Both the position numbers and the translations under genes were made by a program. Below are positions 34,130 through 46,469 of a stretch of 64,000 nt of DNA, one piece after another. The stretch covers positions 35,413,548 to 35,477,547 of the forward strand of contig OW388299.1 of assembly GCA_936450465.1 (NCBI GenBank), in the 5' to 3' direction. The DNA comes from Gibbula magus. Lineage: Eukaryota; Mollusca; Gastropoda; Trochida; Trochidae. The notes under the pieces were generated by a model. The model did no database searches. It was not told where the DNA came from and saw only the letters and a program-made list of their open reading frames with translations. Position 1 is the first letter of the stretch; every line of letters starts with the position of its first letter.

Positions 34130-37100
34130 AGGTGTATGGATCTATGGGTGTATGGATGTATGGATGTATGGATGTATGGATGTATGGATGTATGGGTGTA
34201 TGGATGTATGGGTGTATGGTAGTATGGATGTATGGATGTATGGATGTATGGATGTATGGATGTATGGATGTATGGGTGTATGGGTGTATGGGTGTATGGG
34301 TGTATGGGTGTATGGATGTATGGGTGTATGGGTGTATGGTTGTATGGATGTATGGATGTATGGATGTATGGTTGTATGGGTGTATGGTTGTATGGGTGTA
34401 TGGATGTATGGGTGTATGGGTGTATGGGTGTATGGGTGTATTGGTGTATGGATGTATGGGTGTATGGGTGTATGGGTGTATGGGTGTATGGATGTATGGG
34501 TTAATGGGTGTATGGGTGTATGGATGTATGGGTGTATGGATGTATGGGTGTATGGGTGTATGGGTGTATGGATGTATGGGTGTATGGATGTATGGATGTA
34601 TGGGTGTATGGGTGTATGGATGTATGGGTGTATGGGTGTATGGATGTATGGGTGTATGGATGTATGGATGTATGGGTGTATGGGTGTATGGGTGTATGGG
34701 TGTATGGGTGTATGGGTGTATGGATGTATGGATGTATGGATGTATGGGTGTATGGGTTTATGGATGTATGGGTGTATAGGTGTATGGGTGTATGGGTGTA
34801 TGGATGTATGGATGTATGGATGTATGGATGTATGGGTGTATGGGTTTATTGATGTATGGGTGTATGGGTGTATGGATGTATGGATGTATGGATGTATTGA
34901 TGTATGGATGTATGGGTGTATGGGTGTATGGATGTATGGATGTATGGATGTATGGGTGTATGGATGTATGGGTGTATGGGTGTATGGATGTATGGATGTA
35001 TGGATGTATTGGTGTATGGATGTAAGGGTGTATGGGTGTATGGATGTATGGATGTATGGGTGTATGGATGTATTGGTGTATGGATGTATGGGTGTATGGG
35101 TGTATGGATGTATGGGTGTATGGGTGTATGGGTGTATGGGTGTATGGGTGTATGGGTGTATGGATGTATGGGTGTATGGGTGTTTGGATCTATGGGTGTA
35201 TGGATGTATGGATGTATGGATGTATGGATGTATGGATGTATGGATGTATGGGTGTATGGGTGTATGGATGTATGGATGTATGGATGTATGGATGTATGGG
35301 TGTATGGATGTATGGGTGTATGGATGTATGGGTGTATGGGTGTATGGGTGTATGGATCTATGGGTGTATGGATGTATGGGTGTATGGATGTATGGGTGTA
35401 AGGGTGTATGGATGTATGGGTGTATGGGTGTATGGATGTATGGATGTATGGGTGTATGGATGTATGGGTGTATGGGTGTATGGATGTATGGGTGTATGGG
35501 TGTATGGATGTATGGGAGTATGGGTGTATGGATCTATGGGTGTATGGATCTATGGGTGTATGGATGTATGGATGTATGGATGTATGGATGTAAGGGTGTA
35601 TGGATGTATGGGTGTATGGATGTATGGGTGTATGGATGTATGGATGTATGGATGTATGGATGTATGGATGTATGGGTGTATGGATGTATGGGTGTATGGG
35701 TGTATGGATGTATGGATGTATGGATGTATTGATGTATGGATGTATGGGTGTATGGGTGTATGGATGTATGGATGTATGGATGTATGGGTGTATGGATGTA
35801 TGGGTGTATGGGTGTATGGATGTATGGATGTATGGATGTATTGGTGTATGGATGTATGGATGTATGGGTGTATGGATGTATGGGTGTATGGGTGTATGGA
35901 TGTATGGGTGTATGGGTGTATGGGTGTATGGGTGTATGGATGTATGGGTGTATGGGTGTTTGTATCTATGGGTGTATTGATGTATGGATGTATGGATGTA
36001 TGGATGTATGGATGTATGGATGTATGGGTGTATGGATGTATGGATGTATGGATGTATGGGTGTATGGGTGTATGGATGTATGGGTGTATGGATGTATGGG
36101 TGTATGGGTGTATGGGTGTATGGGTGTATGGATCTATGTGTGTATGGATGTATGGGTGTATGGATGTATTGGTGTAAGGGTGTATGGATGTATGGGTGTT
36201 GGTGTATGGATGTATGGATGTATGGGTGTATGGATGTATGGGTGTATGGGTGTATGGATGTATGGGTGTATGGGTGTATGGGTGTATGGGTGTATGGATG
36301 TATGGGAGTATGGGTGTTTGGATCTATGGGTGTATGGATGTATGGATGTATGGATGTATGGATGTATGGATGTATGGGTGTATGGATGTATGGGTGTATG
36401 GGTGTATGGATGTATGGATGTATGGATGTATGGATGTATGGATGTATGGATGTATGGGTGTATGGGTGTATGGGTGTATGGGTGTATGGGTGTATGGATG
36501 TATGGGTGTATGGGTGTATGGTTGTATGGATGTATGGATGTATGGATGTATGGTTGTATGGGTGTATGGTTGTATGGGTGTATGGATGTATGGGTGTATG
36601 GGTGTATGGGTGTATTGGTGTATGGATGTATGGGTGTATGGGTGTATGGGTGTATGGATGTATGGGTTAATGGGTGTATGGGTGTATGGATGTATGGGTG
36701 TATGGATGTATGGGTGTATGGGTGTATGGGTGTATGGATGTATGGGTGTATGGATGTATGGATGTATGGGTGTATGGGTGTATGGATGTATGGGTGTATG
36801 GGTGTATGGATGTATGGGTGTATGGATGTATGGATGTATGGGTGTATGGGTGTATGGGTGTATGGGTGTATGGGTGTATGGGTGTATGGATGTATGGATG
36901 TATGGATGTATGGGTGTATGGGTTTATGGATGTATGGGTGTATAGGTGTATGGGTGTATGGGTGTATGGGTGTATGGATGTATGGATGTATGGATGTATG
37001 GGTGTATGGGTTTATTGATGTATGGGTGTATGGGTGTATGGATGTATTGATGTATGGATGTATTGATGTATGGATGTATGGGTGTATGGGTGTATGGATG

Positions 37101-39115
37101 TATGGATGTATGGATGTATGGGTGTATGGATGTATGGGTGTATGGGTGTATGGATGTATGGATGTATGGATGTATTGGTGTATGGATGTAAGGGTGTATG
37201 GGTGTATGGATGTATGGATGTATGGGTGTATGGATGTATTGGTGTATGGATGTATGGGTGTATGGGTGTATGGATGTATGGGTGTATGGGTGTATGGGTG
37301 TATGGGTGTATGGGTGTGTGGGTGTATGGATGTATGGGTGTATGGGTGTTTGGATCTATGGGTGTATGGATGTATGGATGTATGGGTGTATGGGTGTATG
37401 GATGTATGGATGTATGGATGTATGGATGTATGGGTGTATGGATGTATGGGTGTATGGATGTATGGGTGTATGGGTGTATGGGTGTATGGATCTATGGGTG
37501 TATGGATGTATGGGTGTATGGATGTATGGGTGTAAGGGTGTATGGATGTATGGGTGTATGGGTGTATGGATGTATGGATGTATGGGTGTATGGATGTATG
37601 GGTGTATGGGTGTATGGATGTATGGGTGTATGGGTGTATGGATGTATGGGAGTATGGGTGTATGGATCTATGGGTGTATGGATCTATGGGTGTATGGATG
37701 TATGGATGTATGGATGTAAGGGTGTATGGATGTATGGGTGTATGGATGTATGGGTGTATGGATGTATGGATGTATGGATGTATGGATGTATGGATGTATG
37801 GGTGTATGGATGTATGGGTGTATGGGTGTATGGATGTATGGATGTATGGATGTATTGATGTATGGATGTATGGGTGTATGGGTGTATGGATGTATGGATG
37901 TATGGATGTATGGGTGTATGGATGTATGGGTGTATGGGTGTATGGATGTATGGATGTATGGATGTATTGGTGTATGGATGTAAGGGTGTATGGGTGTATG
38001 GATGTATGGATGTATGGATGTATTGGTGTATGGATGTATGGGTGTATGGGTGTATGGATGTATGGGTGTATGGGTGTATGGGTGTATGAGTGTATGGGTG
38101 TATGGGTGTATGGATGTATGGGTGTATGGGTGTATGGATGTATGGGTGTAAGGGTGTATGGATGTATGGATGTATGGATGTATGGATGTATGGATGTATG
38201 GATGTATGGATGTATGGGTGTATGGATGTATTGGTGTATGGGTGTATGGATGTATGGATGTATTGATGTATTGATGTATGGATGTATGGGTGTATGGATG
38301 TATGGATGTATGGATGTATGGATTTATGGGTGTATGAATGTATGGGTGTATGGGTGTATGGGTGTATGGATGTATGGGTGTATGGGTGTATGGATGTATG
38401 GATGTATGGATGTATGGATGTATGGGTGTATGGGTGTATGGATGTATGGATGTATGGATGTATGGATGTATGGATGTATGGATGTATGGATGTATGGATG
38501 TATGGGTGTATGGGTGTATGGGTGTATGGGTGTATGGATGTATGGGTGTATGGGTGTATGGTTGTATGGATGTATGGATGTATGGATGTATGGTTGTATG
38601 GGTGTATGGTTGTATGGGTGTATGGATGTATGGGTGTATGGGTGTATGGGTGTATTGGTGTATGGATGTATGGGTGTATGGGTGTATGGGTGTATGGGTG
38701 TATGGATGTATAGGTTAATGGGTGTATGGGTGTATGGATGTATGGGTGTATGGATGTATGGGTGTATGGGTGTATGGGTGTGTGGATGTATGGGTGTATG
38801 GATGTATGGATGTATGGGTGTATGGGTGTATGGATGTATGGGTGTATGGGTGTATGGATGTATGGGTGTATGGATGTATGGATGTATGGGTGTATGGGTG
38901 TATGGGTGTATGGGTGTATGGGTGTATGGGTGTATGGATGTATGGATGTATGGATGTATGGGTGTATGGGTTTATGGATGTATGGGTGTATAGGTGTATG
39001 GGTGTATGGGTGTATGGGTGTATGGATGTATGGATGTATGGATGTATGGGTGTATGGGTTTATGGATGTATGGGTGTATGGGTGTATGGATGTATGGATG
39101 TATGGATGTATTGAT
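34130..39115 (+). repeat. Higher-order repeats of about 2.05-2.17 kb in the satellite
   Basis: A rare GGGTTAATGGG (GGTTAATGGG in the third) variant and its surrounding pattern of G/A units recur at about 34499, 36665 and 38713. The plus-strand pattern downstream of it is nearly the same in all three, to about 34779, 36945 and 38993. Confidence 0.8.
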
Positions 39116-40589
39116 GTATGGATGTATGGGTGTATGGGTGTATGGATGTATGGATGTATGGATGTATGGGTGTATGGATGTATGGGTGTATGGGTGTATG
39201 GATGTATGGATGTATGGATGTATTGGTGTATGGATGTAAGGGTGTATGGGTGTATGGATGTATGGATGTATGGGTGTATGGATGTATTGGTGTATGGATG
39301 TATGGGTGTATGGGTGTATGGATGTATGGGTGTATGGGTGTATGGGTGTATGGGTGTATGGGTGTATGGATGTATGGATGTATGGGTGTATGGGTGTTTG
39401 GATCTATGGGTGTATGGATGTATGGATGTATGGATGTATGGATGTATGGATGTATGGATGTATGGGTGTATGGGTGTATGGATGTATGGATGTATGGATG
39501 TATGGATGTATGGGTGTATGGATGTATGGGTGTATGGATGTATGGGTGTATGGGTGTATGGGTGTATGGATCTATGGGTGTATGGATGTATGGGTGTATG
39601 GATGTATGGGTGTAAGGGTGTATGGGTGTATGGGTGTATGGGTGTATGGATGAATGGATGTATGGGTGTATGGATGTATGGGTGTATGGGTGTATGGATG
39701 TATGGGTGTATGGGTGTATGGATGTATGGTAGTATGGGTGTATGGATCTATGGGTGTATGGATCTATGGGTGTATGGATGTATGGATGTATGGATGTAAG
39801 GGTGTATGGATGTATGGGTGTATGGATGTATGGGTGTATGGATGTATGGATGTATGGATGTATGGATGTATGGATGTATGGGTGTATGGATGTATGGGTG
39901 TATGGGTGTATGGATGTATGGATGTATGGATGTATTGATGTATGGATGTATGGGTGTATGGGTGTATGGATGTATGGATGTATGGATGTATGGGTGTATG
40001 GATGTATGGGTGTATGGATGTATGGATGTATGGATGTATGGATGTATTGGTGTATGGATGTAAGGGTGTATGGGTGTATGGATGTATGGATGTATGGATG
40101 TATTGGTGTATGGATGTATGGGTGTATGGGTGTATGGATGTATGGGTGTATGGGTGTATGGGTGTATGAGTGTATGGGTGTATGGGTGTATGGATGTATG
40201 GGTGTATGGGTGTATGGATGTATGGGTGTAAGGGTGTATGGATGTATGGGTGTATGGGTGTATGGATGTATGGATGTATGGGTGTATGGATGTATGGGTG
40301 TATGGGTGTATGGGTGTGTGGATGTATGGGTGTATGGGTGTATGGGTGTATGGGTGTATGGATGTTTGGGTGTATGGATGTATGGGTGTATGGATGTATG
40401 GATGTATTGATGTATGGATGTATGGGTGTATGGATGTATGGGTGTATGGATGTATGGGTGTATGGGTGTATGGGTGTATGGGTGTATGGATGTATGGATG
40501 TATGGGTGTATGGATGTATGGGTGTATGGATGTATGGATGTATGGGTGTATGGGTGTATGGGTGTATGGGTGTATGGATGTATGGGTGT

Positions 40590-41692
40590 ATGGGTGTATG
40601 GATCTATGGGTGTATGGATGTATGGATGTATGGATGTATGGATGTATGGATGTATGGGTGTATGGATGTATGGGTGTATGGGTGTATGGATGTATGGATG
40701 TATGGATGTATGGATGTATGGATGTATGGATGTATGGGTGTATGGGTGTATGGGTGTATGGGTGTATGGATGTATGGTTGTATGGGTGTATGGATGTATG
40801 GGTGTATGGGTGTATGGGTGTATGGGTGTATGGGTGTATGGATGTATGGGTGTATGGGTGTATGGATGTATGGGTGTATAGGTGTATGGATGTATGGGTG
40901 TATGGGTGTATGGGTGTATGGATGTATGGATGTATGGATGTATGGATGTATGGGTGTATGGATGTATGGGTGTATGGCTGTATGGCTGTATGGGTGTATG
41001 GATGTATGGATGTATGGATGTATGGATGTATGGATGTATGGGTGTATGGGTGTATGGGTGTATGGATGTATGGGTGTATGGGTGTATGGGTGTGTGGGTG
41101 TATGGATGTATGGGTGTATGGGTGTATGGATGTATGGGTGTATGGGTGTATGGATCTATGGGTGTATGGATGTATGGATGTATGGATGTATGGATGTATG
41201 GATGTATGGGTGTATGGATGTATGGGTGTATGGGTGTATGGATGTATGGATGTATGGATGTATGGATGTATGGATGTATGGATGTATGGGTGTATGGGTG
41301 TATGGGTGTATGGGTGTATGGATGTATGGTTGTATGGGTGTATGGATGTATGGGTGTATGGGTGTATGGGTGTATGGGTGTATGGGTGTATGGATGTATG
41401 GGTGTATGGGTGTATGGATGTATGGGTGTATAGGTGTATGGATGTATGGGTGTATGGGTGTATGGGTGTATGGATGTATGGATGTATGGATGTATGGATG
41501 TATGGGTGTATGGATGTATGGGTGTATGGCTGTATGGCTGTATGGGTGTATGGATGTATGGATGTATGGATGTATGGATGTATGGATGTATGGGTGTATG
41601 GGTGTATGGGTGTATGGATGTATGGGTGTATGGGTGTATGGGTGTGTGGGTGTATGGATGTATGGGTGTATGGGTGTATGGGTGTATGGGTG
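40590..41692 (+). repeat. 552-bp (69-unit) higher-order duplication in the satellite
   Basis: The GGATCTATGGG variant at 40601 and 41153, and the double GGCTGTATGGCTG variant near 40978 and 41530, are each exactly 552 bp apart, and the intervening G/A pattern matches. Confidence 0.85.
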
Positions 41693-43940
41693 TATGGGTG
41701 TATGGGTGTATGGGTGTGTTGGTGTATGGGTGTATGGATGTATGGATGTATGGGTGTATGGATGTATGGATGTATGGATGTATGGATGTATGGGTGTATG
41801 GGTGTATGGGTGTATGGATGTATGGGTGTATGGGTGTATGGGTGTATAGGTGTATGGATGTATGGATGTATGGATGTATGGATGTATGGATGTATGGGTG
41901 TATGGGTGTATGGGTGTATGGGTGTATGGGTGTATGGGTGTATGGGTGTATGGATGTATGGATGTATGGATGTATGGTTGTATGGGTGTATGGATGTATG
42001 GGTGTATGGGTGTATGGGTGTATGGGTGTATGGGTGTGTGGGTGTATGGGTGTAAGGGTGTATTTATGTATGGGTGTATGGATGTGTGGGTGTATGGGTG
42101 TATGGGTGTATGGATGTATGGGTGTATGGGTGTATGGATGTATGGATGTATGGGTGTATGGATGTATGGGTGTATGGGTGTATGGTTGTATGGGTGTATG
42201 GATGTATGGATGTATGGGTGTATGGGTGTATGGGTGTATGGGTGTATGGGTGTATGGGTGTATGGATGTATGGATGTATGGATGTATGGGTGTATGGGTT
42301 TATGGATGTATGGGTGTATAGGTGTATGGGTGTATGGGTGTATGGGTGTATGGGTGTATGGATGTATTGGTGTATGGATGTATGGATGTATGGGTGTATG
42401 GGTGTATGGGTGTATGGGTGTATGGATGTATGGATGTATGGATGTATGGATGTATGGGTGTATGGGTGTATGGATGTATGGGTGTATGGATGTATGGATG
42501 TATGGATGTATGGATGTATGGATGTATGGGTGTATGGATGTATTGGTGTATGGGTGTATGGATGTATGGATGTATTGATGTATTGATGTATGGATGTATG
42601 GGTGTATGGATGTATGGATGTATGGATGTATGGATGTATGGGTGTATGAATGTATGGGTGTATGGGTGTATGGGTGTATGGATGTATGGGTGTATGGGTG
42701 TATGGATGTATGGATGTATGGATGTATGGATGTATGGGTGTATGGGTGTATGGGTGTATGGGTGTATGGGTGTATGGGTGTATGGATGTATGGATGTATG
42801 GATGTATGGGTGTATGGGTTTATGGATGTATGGGTGTATAGGTGTATGGGTGTATGGGTGTATGGGTGTATGGGTGTATGGATGTATTGGTGTATGGATG
42901 TATGGATGTATGGGTGTATGGGTGTATGGGTGTATGGATGTATGGATGTATTGGTGTATGGATGTATGGGTGTATGGGTGTATGTATGTATGGGTGTATG
43001 GGTGTATCTGTGTATGGGTGTATGGATGTATATGTGTAAGGATGTATGGGTGTAAGGGTGTAAGGATGTATGGGTGTATGGATGTATGGATGTATGGATG
43101 TATGGGTGTATGGATGTATGGATGTATGGATGTATGGATGTATGGGTGTATGGGTGTATGGGTGTATGGATGTATGGGTGTATGGGTGTATGGGTGTATA
43201 GGTGTATGGATGTATGGATGTATGGATGTATGGATGTATGGATGTATGGATGTATGGGTGTATGGATGTATGGGTGTATCGGTGTATGGATGTATGGGTG
43301 TATGGGTGTATGGGTGTATGGGTGTATGGGTGTATGGATGTATGGGTTTATGGATGTATGGATGTAAGGGTGTATGGATGTATGGATGTATGGGTGTATG
43401 GATGTATGGGTGTATGGGTGTATGGATGTATGGGTGTATGGGTGTATGGGTGTATGGATGTATGGGTGTATGGGTGTTTGGATCTATGGGTGTATGGATG
43501 TATGGATGTATGGATGTATGGATGTATGGATGTATGGGTGTATGGGTGTATGGATGTATGGGTGTGTGGGTGTATGGGTGTATAGGTGTATGGATGTATG
43601 GGTGTATGGATGTATGGGTGTACGGATGTATGGGTTAATGGGCGTATGGATGTATGGGTGTATGAGTGTATGGATGTATGGATGGATTGGTGTATGGGTG
43701 TATGGGTGTTTGGATGGATGGGTGTATGGATGTATGGGTGTATTGGTATATGGGGTGTATGGGTGTATGGGTATATGGGGTGTATGGATGTATGGGTGTA
43801 TGGGAATACGGGTATATTGGGTGTATGGGTGTATGGATGTATGGTTGTATTGGTGTATGGTATACGGGTATATGGGGTGTATGGATGTATGGATGTATGG
43901 ATGTATGAGTATATGGGTATATTGGATTATGGGGTGTATG

Positions 43941-44540
43941 GGGATAACACTGACCTGGAGTCGTCCTGCAAAATGGCAGTTACATTGAACACTGTCTTCC
44001 AAAATAGGCCTGGTAACTGTACTTCTGCTGGCCACATGGTGTTACACCAAAGTTGTTTATGACGTCACAGTGACGAAATGATGTAAAGTACAGCAGTGTA
44101 AGTTTTCTTTGGGGTTGATGAACCTTGATCTTCCGATTCCTGACCTGTCATCGGTCTCGCCTGTTTGTATCCTTTGTTACCGAAGCCTTGTTACTGTGGC
44201 AGTCGAAGATGCAAGCAACCTGGCACGTCATGCTCCCAACTGCAGGGTACACATTTCCCTCTCTCGCTTAAGTGCATGCAATTGGTATGCAAAATTCGCT
44301 GTCTTCACGACAATGCTGCTTTACATGCTGATTGGTGGTTTTCTAGTCCTTATATAGTTACATTACATTTTTTATGAAAAGTTCCTCAAAGTCAATATTT
44401 AGGAAGATGCATGATGTATTACTGGTTACATGTAAAGTTTTGTTCAAGTGATGTTGAATTATGAAACTCTCAATGGAAATATTAATTTGATATTTTTGGG
44501 AAAACAATTACTTTGGTACATGTATAGTTCCCTATGCTAT
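43941..44540 (+). promoter_or_regulatory. Flank of the large satellite with CCAAT/TATA-like elements upstream of gene D
   Basis: Homologous to 816-1410. TGACGTCA lies near 44061, ATTGG near 44331 and TATATAG near 44351, about 420 bp before the ATG of gene D. The pairing of CCAAT-like and TATA-like motifs about 20 bp apart is conserved in both copies. Promoter function is inference. Confidence 0.4.
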
Positions 44541-44566
44541 AAACTGTTTTGCTCGTTGCTGAGATT

Positions 44567-44632
44567 TGGGAAAAGAACAAAAGATTAAATTGCCTCCTGA
44601 TTTACATGTACTCTGGATATTGATATCTCCCA
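44567..44632 (+). promoter_or_regulatory. Conserved upstream block of gene D
   Basis: GGGAAAAGAACAAAAGATTA then TTGCCTCCTGATTTAC, matching the blocks of genes A, B and C at similar distance from the ATG. Confidence 0.55.
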
Positions 44633-44773
44633 TTTAACGAACTGTCAAATTATTTATCGTGAGAACTATAATAAATTATTCTCGTAAAGTCCAAGAAATC
44701 AATTTGCCATTTCTCAGAATCTCTGCCATCTACATTAGCACCAAAGTTTTATACTGAGAGAGACTGAGTGAGA

Positions 44774-46318
44774 ATGTTTCTCGTTTACATTACTGGACTT
44801 ATACTCCTGACCTGTTCGTGTGGTTATCGTCACACAAGACAGCCTTTTGGTCCGAAAATGTGCGATGAATTTTGTGAGAAGCAGGCAGATTGCTGTTCCT
44901 ACAACTTCAATTATTTTGATCTGGCATGCAGTTTGACGACATCAATAAACATTACAGATAGAAGTGTTTTTTCAAGAAAGAAAGTAAGTCAATTGTCATA
45001 CATTTATACTAAATTACTTTGTCAAAATAATTACTTAATAAATACTTAATCACAGATTGCATAACACATGTACACATGTACAAAACAACATACACTATTT
45101 CAATATATAAAGTTCAATAATGTTTGAACATACGTTCCTGCAAAATGTCATGACAATATTTTGTTTATCTTTAGAGAAATACAACAAAATGTATGGACAC
45201 TTCAGGAATTTTAAATTCAAGAAAATCCAAACTACCATGTAAGTATTGAAATACTATGTTGAAATAGTGTTTATATGCTGATCAAAGACAATTTTTATTT
45301 GAAATCTGGAGAAGGTCCCAGCATTATAAAGGACGGATGGGAAATGCCCTGAACATCTATTGTTTCATATGTTAATCTTCAACTTCTGATTTCCTAATTC
45401 ATGAAATGCCTGGAGTACATATTTAGCTCGTAGGTAAATCAATGATACGAAATGCACATTAAACTATAGACAATTCCCAATTTTTTTTTCTTCAACAGAT
45501 GGAGGAGATGAAAAAGTGCTAGACACTCGTGGAAAGAAGACGTTCCTGAATATACGACATCACTTAATAGTCATCCCTGAGTCAAAAAAACAAGCTGTTA
45601 TCTTACTTAATCTGCACAAAATGACCAGAAATGACAGTGAAATGGGATTCAGCCATGGTATAGTAGCAATTGCATATATGGCATCTATTCAAACACTTAT
45701 CTTTTCAAAGCAGCATCCGTCACCATTTATAATGTCTCATGATCTTAAGCTTGGATCTGATGATGTCATCAATCAAGGTTATTGTCCAAAGGATATTGCA
45801 ACAGATGGAGAACGCAAATTGATATTTTTCGTTCATAAAGAGAAATCTAAGTCTAGTCGCATCAATATGCATTTGTATAGGATAACACTTGACTTGAAAA
45901 CTCCCTCAATAATCAAGAAATACATACCTGCGTCTTACATTTTGGCGAATCCATCAAGTCAAACACTGTTCTTCGCCTTACCACGTTTTATTATGGAAAT
46001 AAGCTACAACGGAAAACCAAAAAGGAACTGGAAAACTTCTCGTCCAACTTTTGGAATGTGTTTGGATGAAAAAGGACAAACGCTGTATTACATCTACGAC
46101 GAAGGAAGGAAGTTCTTCTAGGGACATCACACAAAAAGGAAACAATAATAGATGTACATAGGATAAACAAAGGTGTGGTTTACTATAACAATACACTGTT
46201 TGTGATGTCTCAATCCAATCGAGTTGTTGCTTTAAATGTTTCCTCAAGACTTGAAATTGACTCGGTGAATCTGAAACTGAGAACAAAGGCAAAGCTTCCC
46301 ATGTGTATTGTACCGTAA
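44774..46318 (+). pseudogene. Gene D: third family member, frameshifted near its end
   Basis: Exons 44774-44983 (donor GTAAGT), 45175-45238 (acceptor TATCTTTAG, donor GTAAGT) and 45499-46318 (acceptor TTCAACAG). The signal peptide, RQPFGPKMCDEFC, all six cysteines with family spacing and the RNTTKC sequon are kept. Exon 3 is in frame with the family to QTLYYIYD, then a net loss of 4 nt near 46105 relative to B brings a stop at 46119-46121. The rest of the propeller (VVYYNNTLFVMS ... PMCIVP) is still readable in another frame to a TAA at 46316-46318. A protein made from it would lack the last repeat. Candidate poly(A) signals are at 46404 and 46439. Unit 1 has no D. The intact remainder suggests recent loss. 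Confidence 0.82.
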
Positions 46319-46469
46319 CATATACATGTCATATATAAATATATTTAATAACAAATTATGTATAAATATTTATATCATGTTTCTTCGTTGGCAGTTTGTA
46401 AAGAATAAAGAGCGTGTTCGCTTGTTTAATCTTTTGATAATAAACTTGTCTGGCTAAAGCCTGCTGAAC

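Larger units (their letters stand above)
28871..43940 (+). repeat. 15-kb satellite array of GTATGGGT / GTATGGAT
   Basis: About 1,880 tandem 8-bp units. Almost all variation is G/A at the seventh position of the unit, with rarer GTTTGGATC, GTAAGG, TATTGG and TATAGG variants. The plus strand is nearly free of C. Because 8 is not divisible by 3, any plus-strand frame cycles through the same eight codons (V-W-V-Y-G-C-M-G and variants) with no stop, so very long open frames arise automatically. The right 200 bp are degenerate (GTATATGGGG) like the short array at 381-815. Larger repeated blocks are described in the findings. Confidence 0.97.

Noticed and set aside
28856..43638. Very long plus-strand open frames (up to about 795 codons) of MYGCMGVW-type repeats
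   Set aside because: They follow automatically from an 8-bp repeat without stops in any frame. Overlapping frames exist throughout, ends are set by rare TAA or TAG variants, and there is no unique sequence, splice site or start context.
28871..43940. Satellite as telomeric repeat
   Set aside because: The unit is GTATGGRT, not TTAGGG-like, and the array is interstitial with gene-bearing sequence on both sides.
28871..43940. CRISPR-like array
   Set aside because: Units are 8 bp and contiguous, without spacers, and the genome is eukaryotic.
43484..44035. Minus-strand frame of 183 codons rich in HTPIHPY repeats
   Set aside because: It is the complement of the satellite edge plus flank; same periodicity effect.
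43941..44540. Flank after the satellite as a coding exon (82-codon frame at 44109)
   Set aside because: The corresponding frame in unit 1 differs by an indel, and the sequence looks regulatory and not coding.
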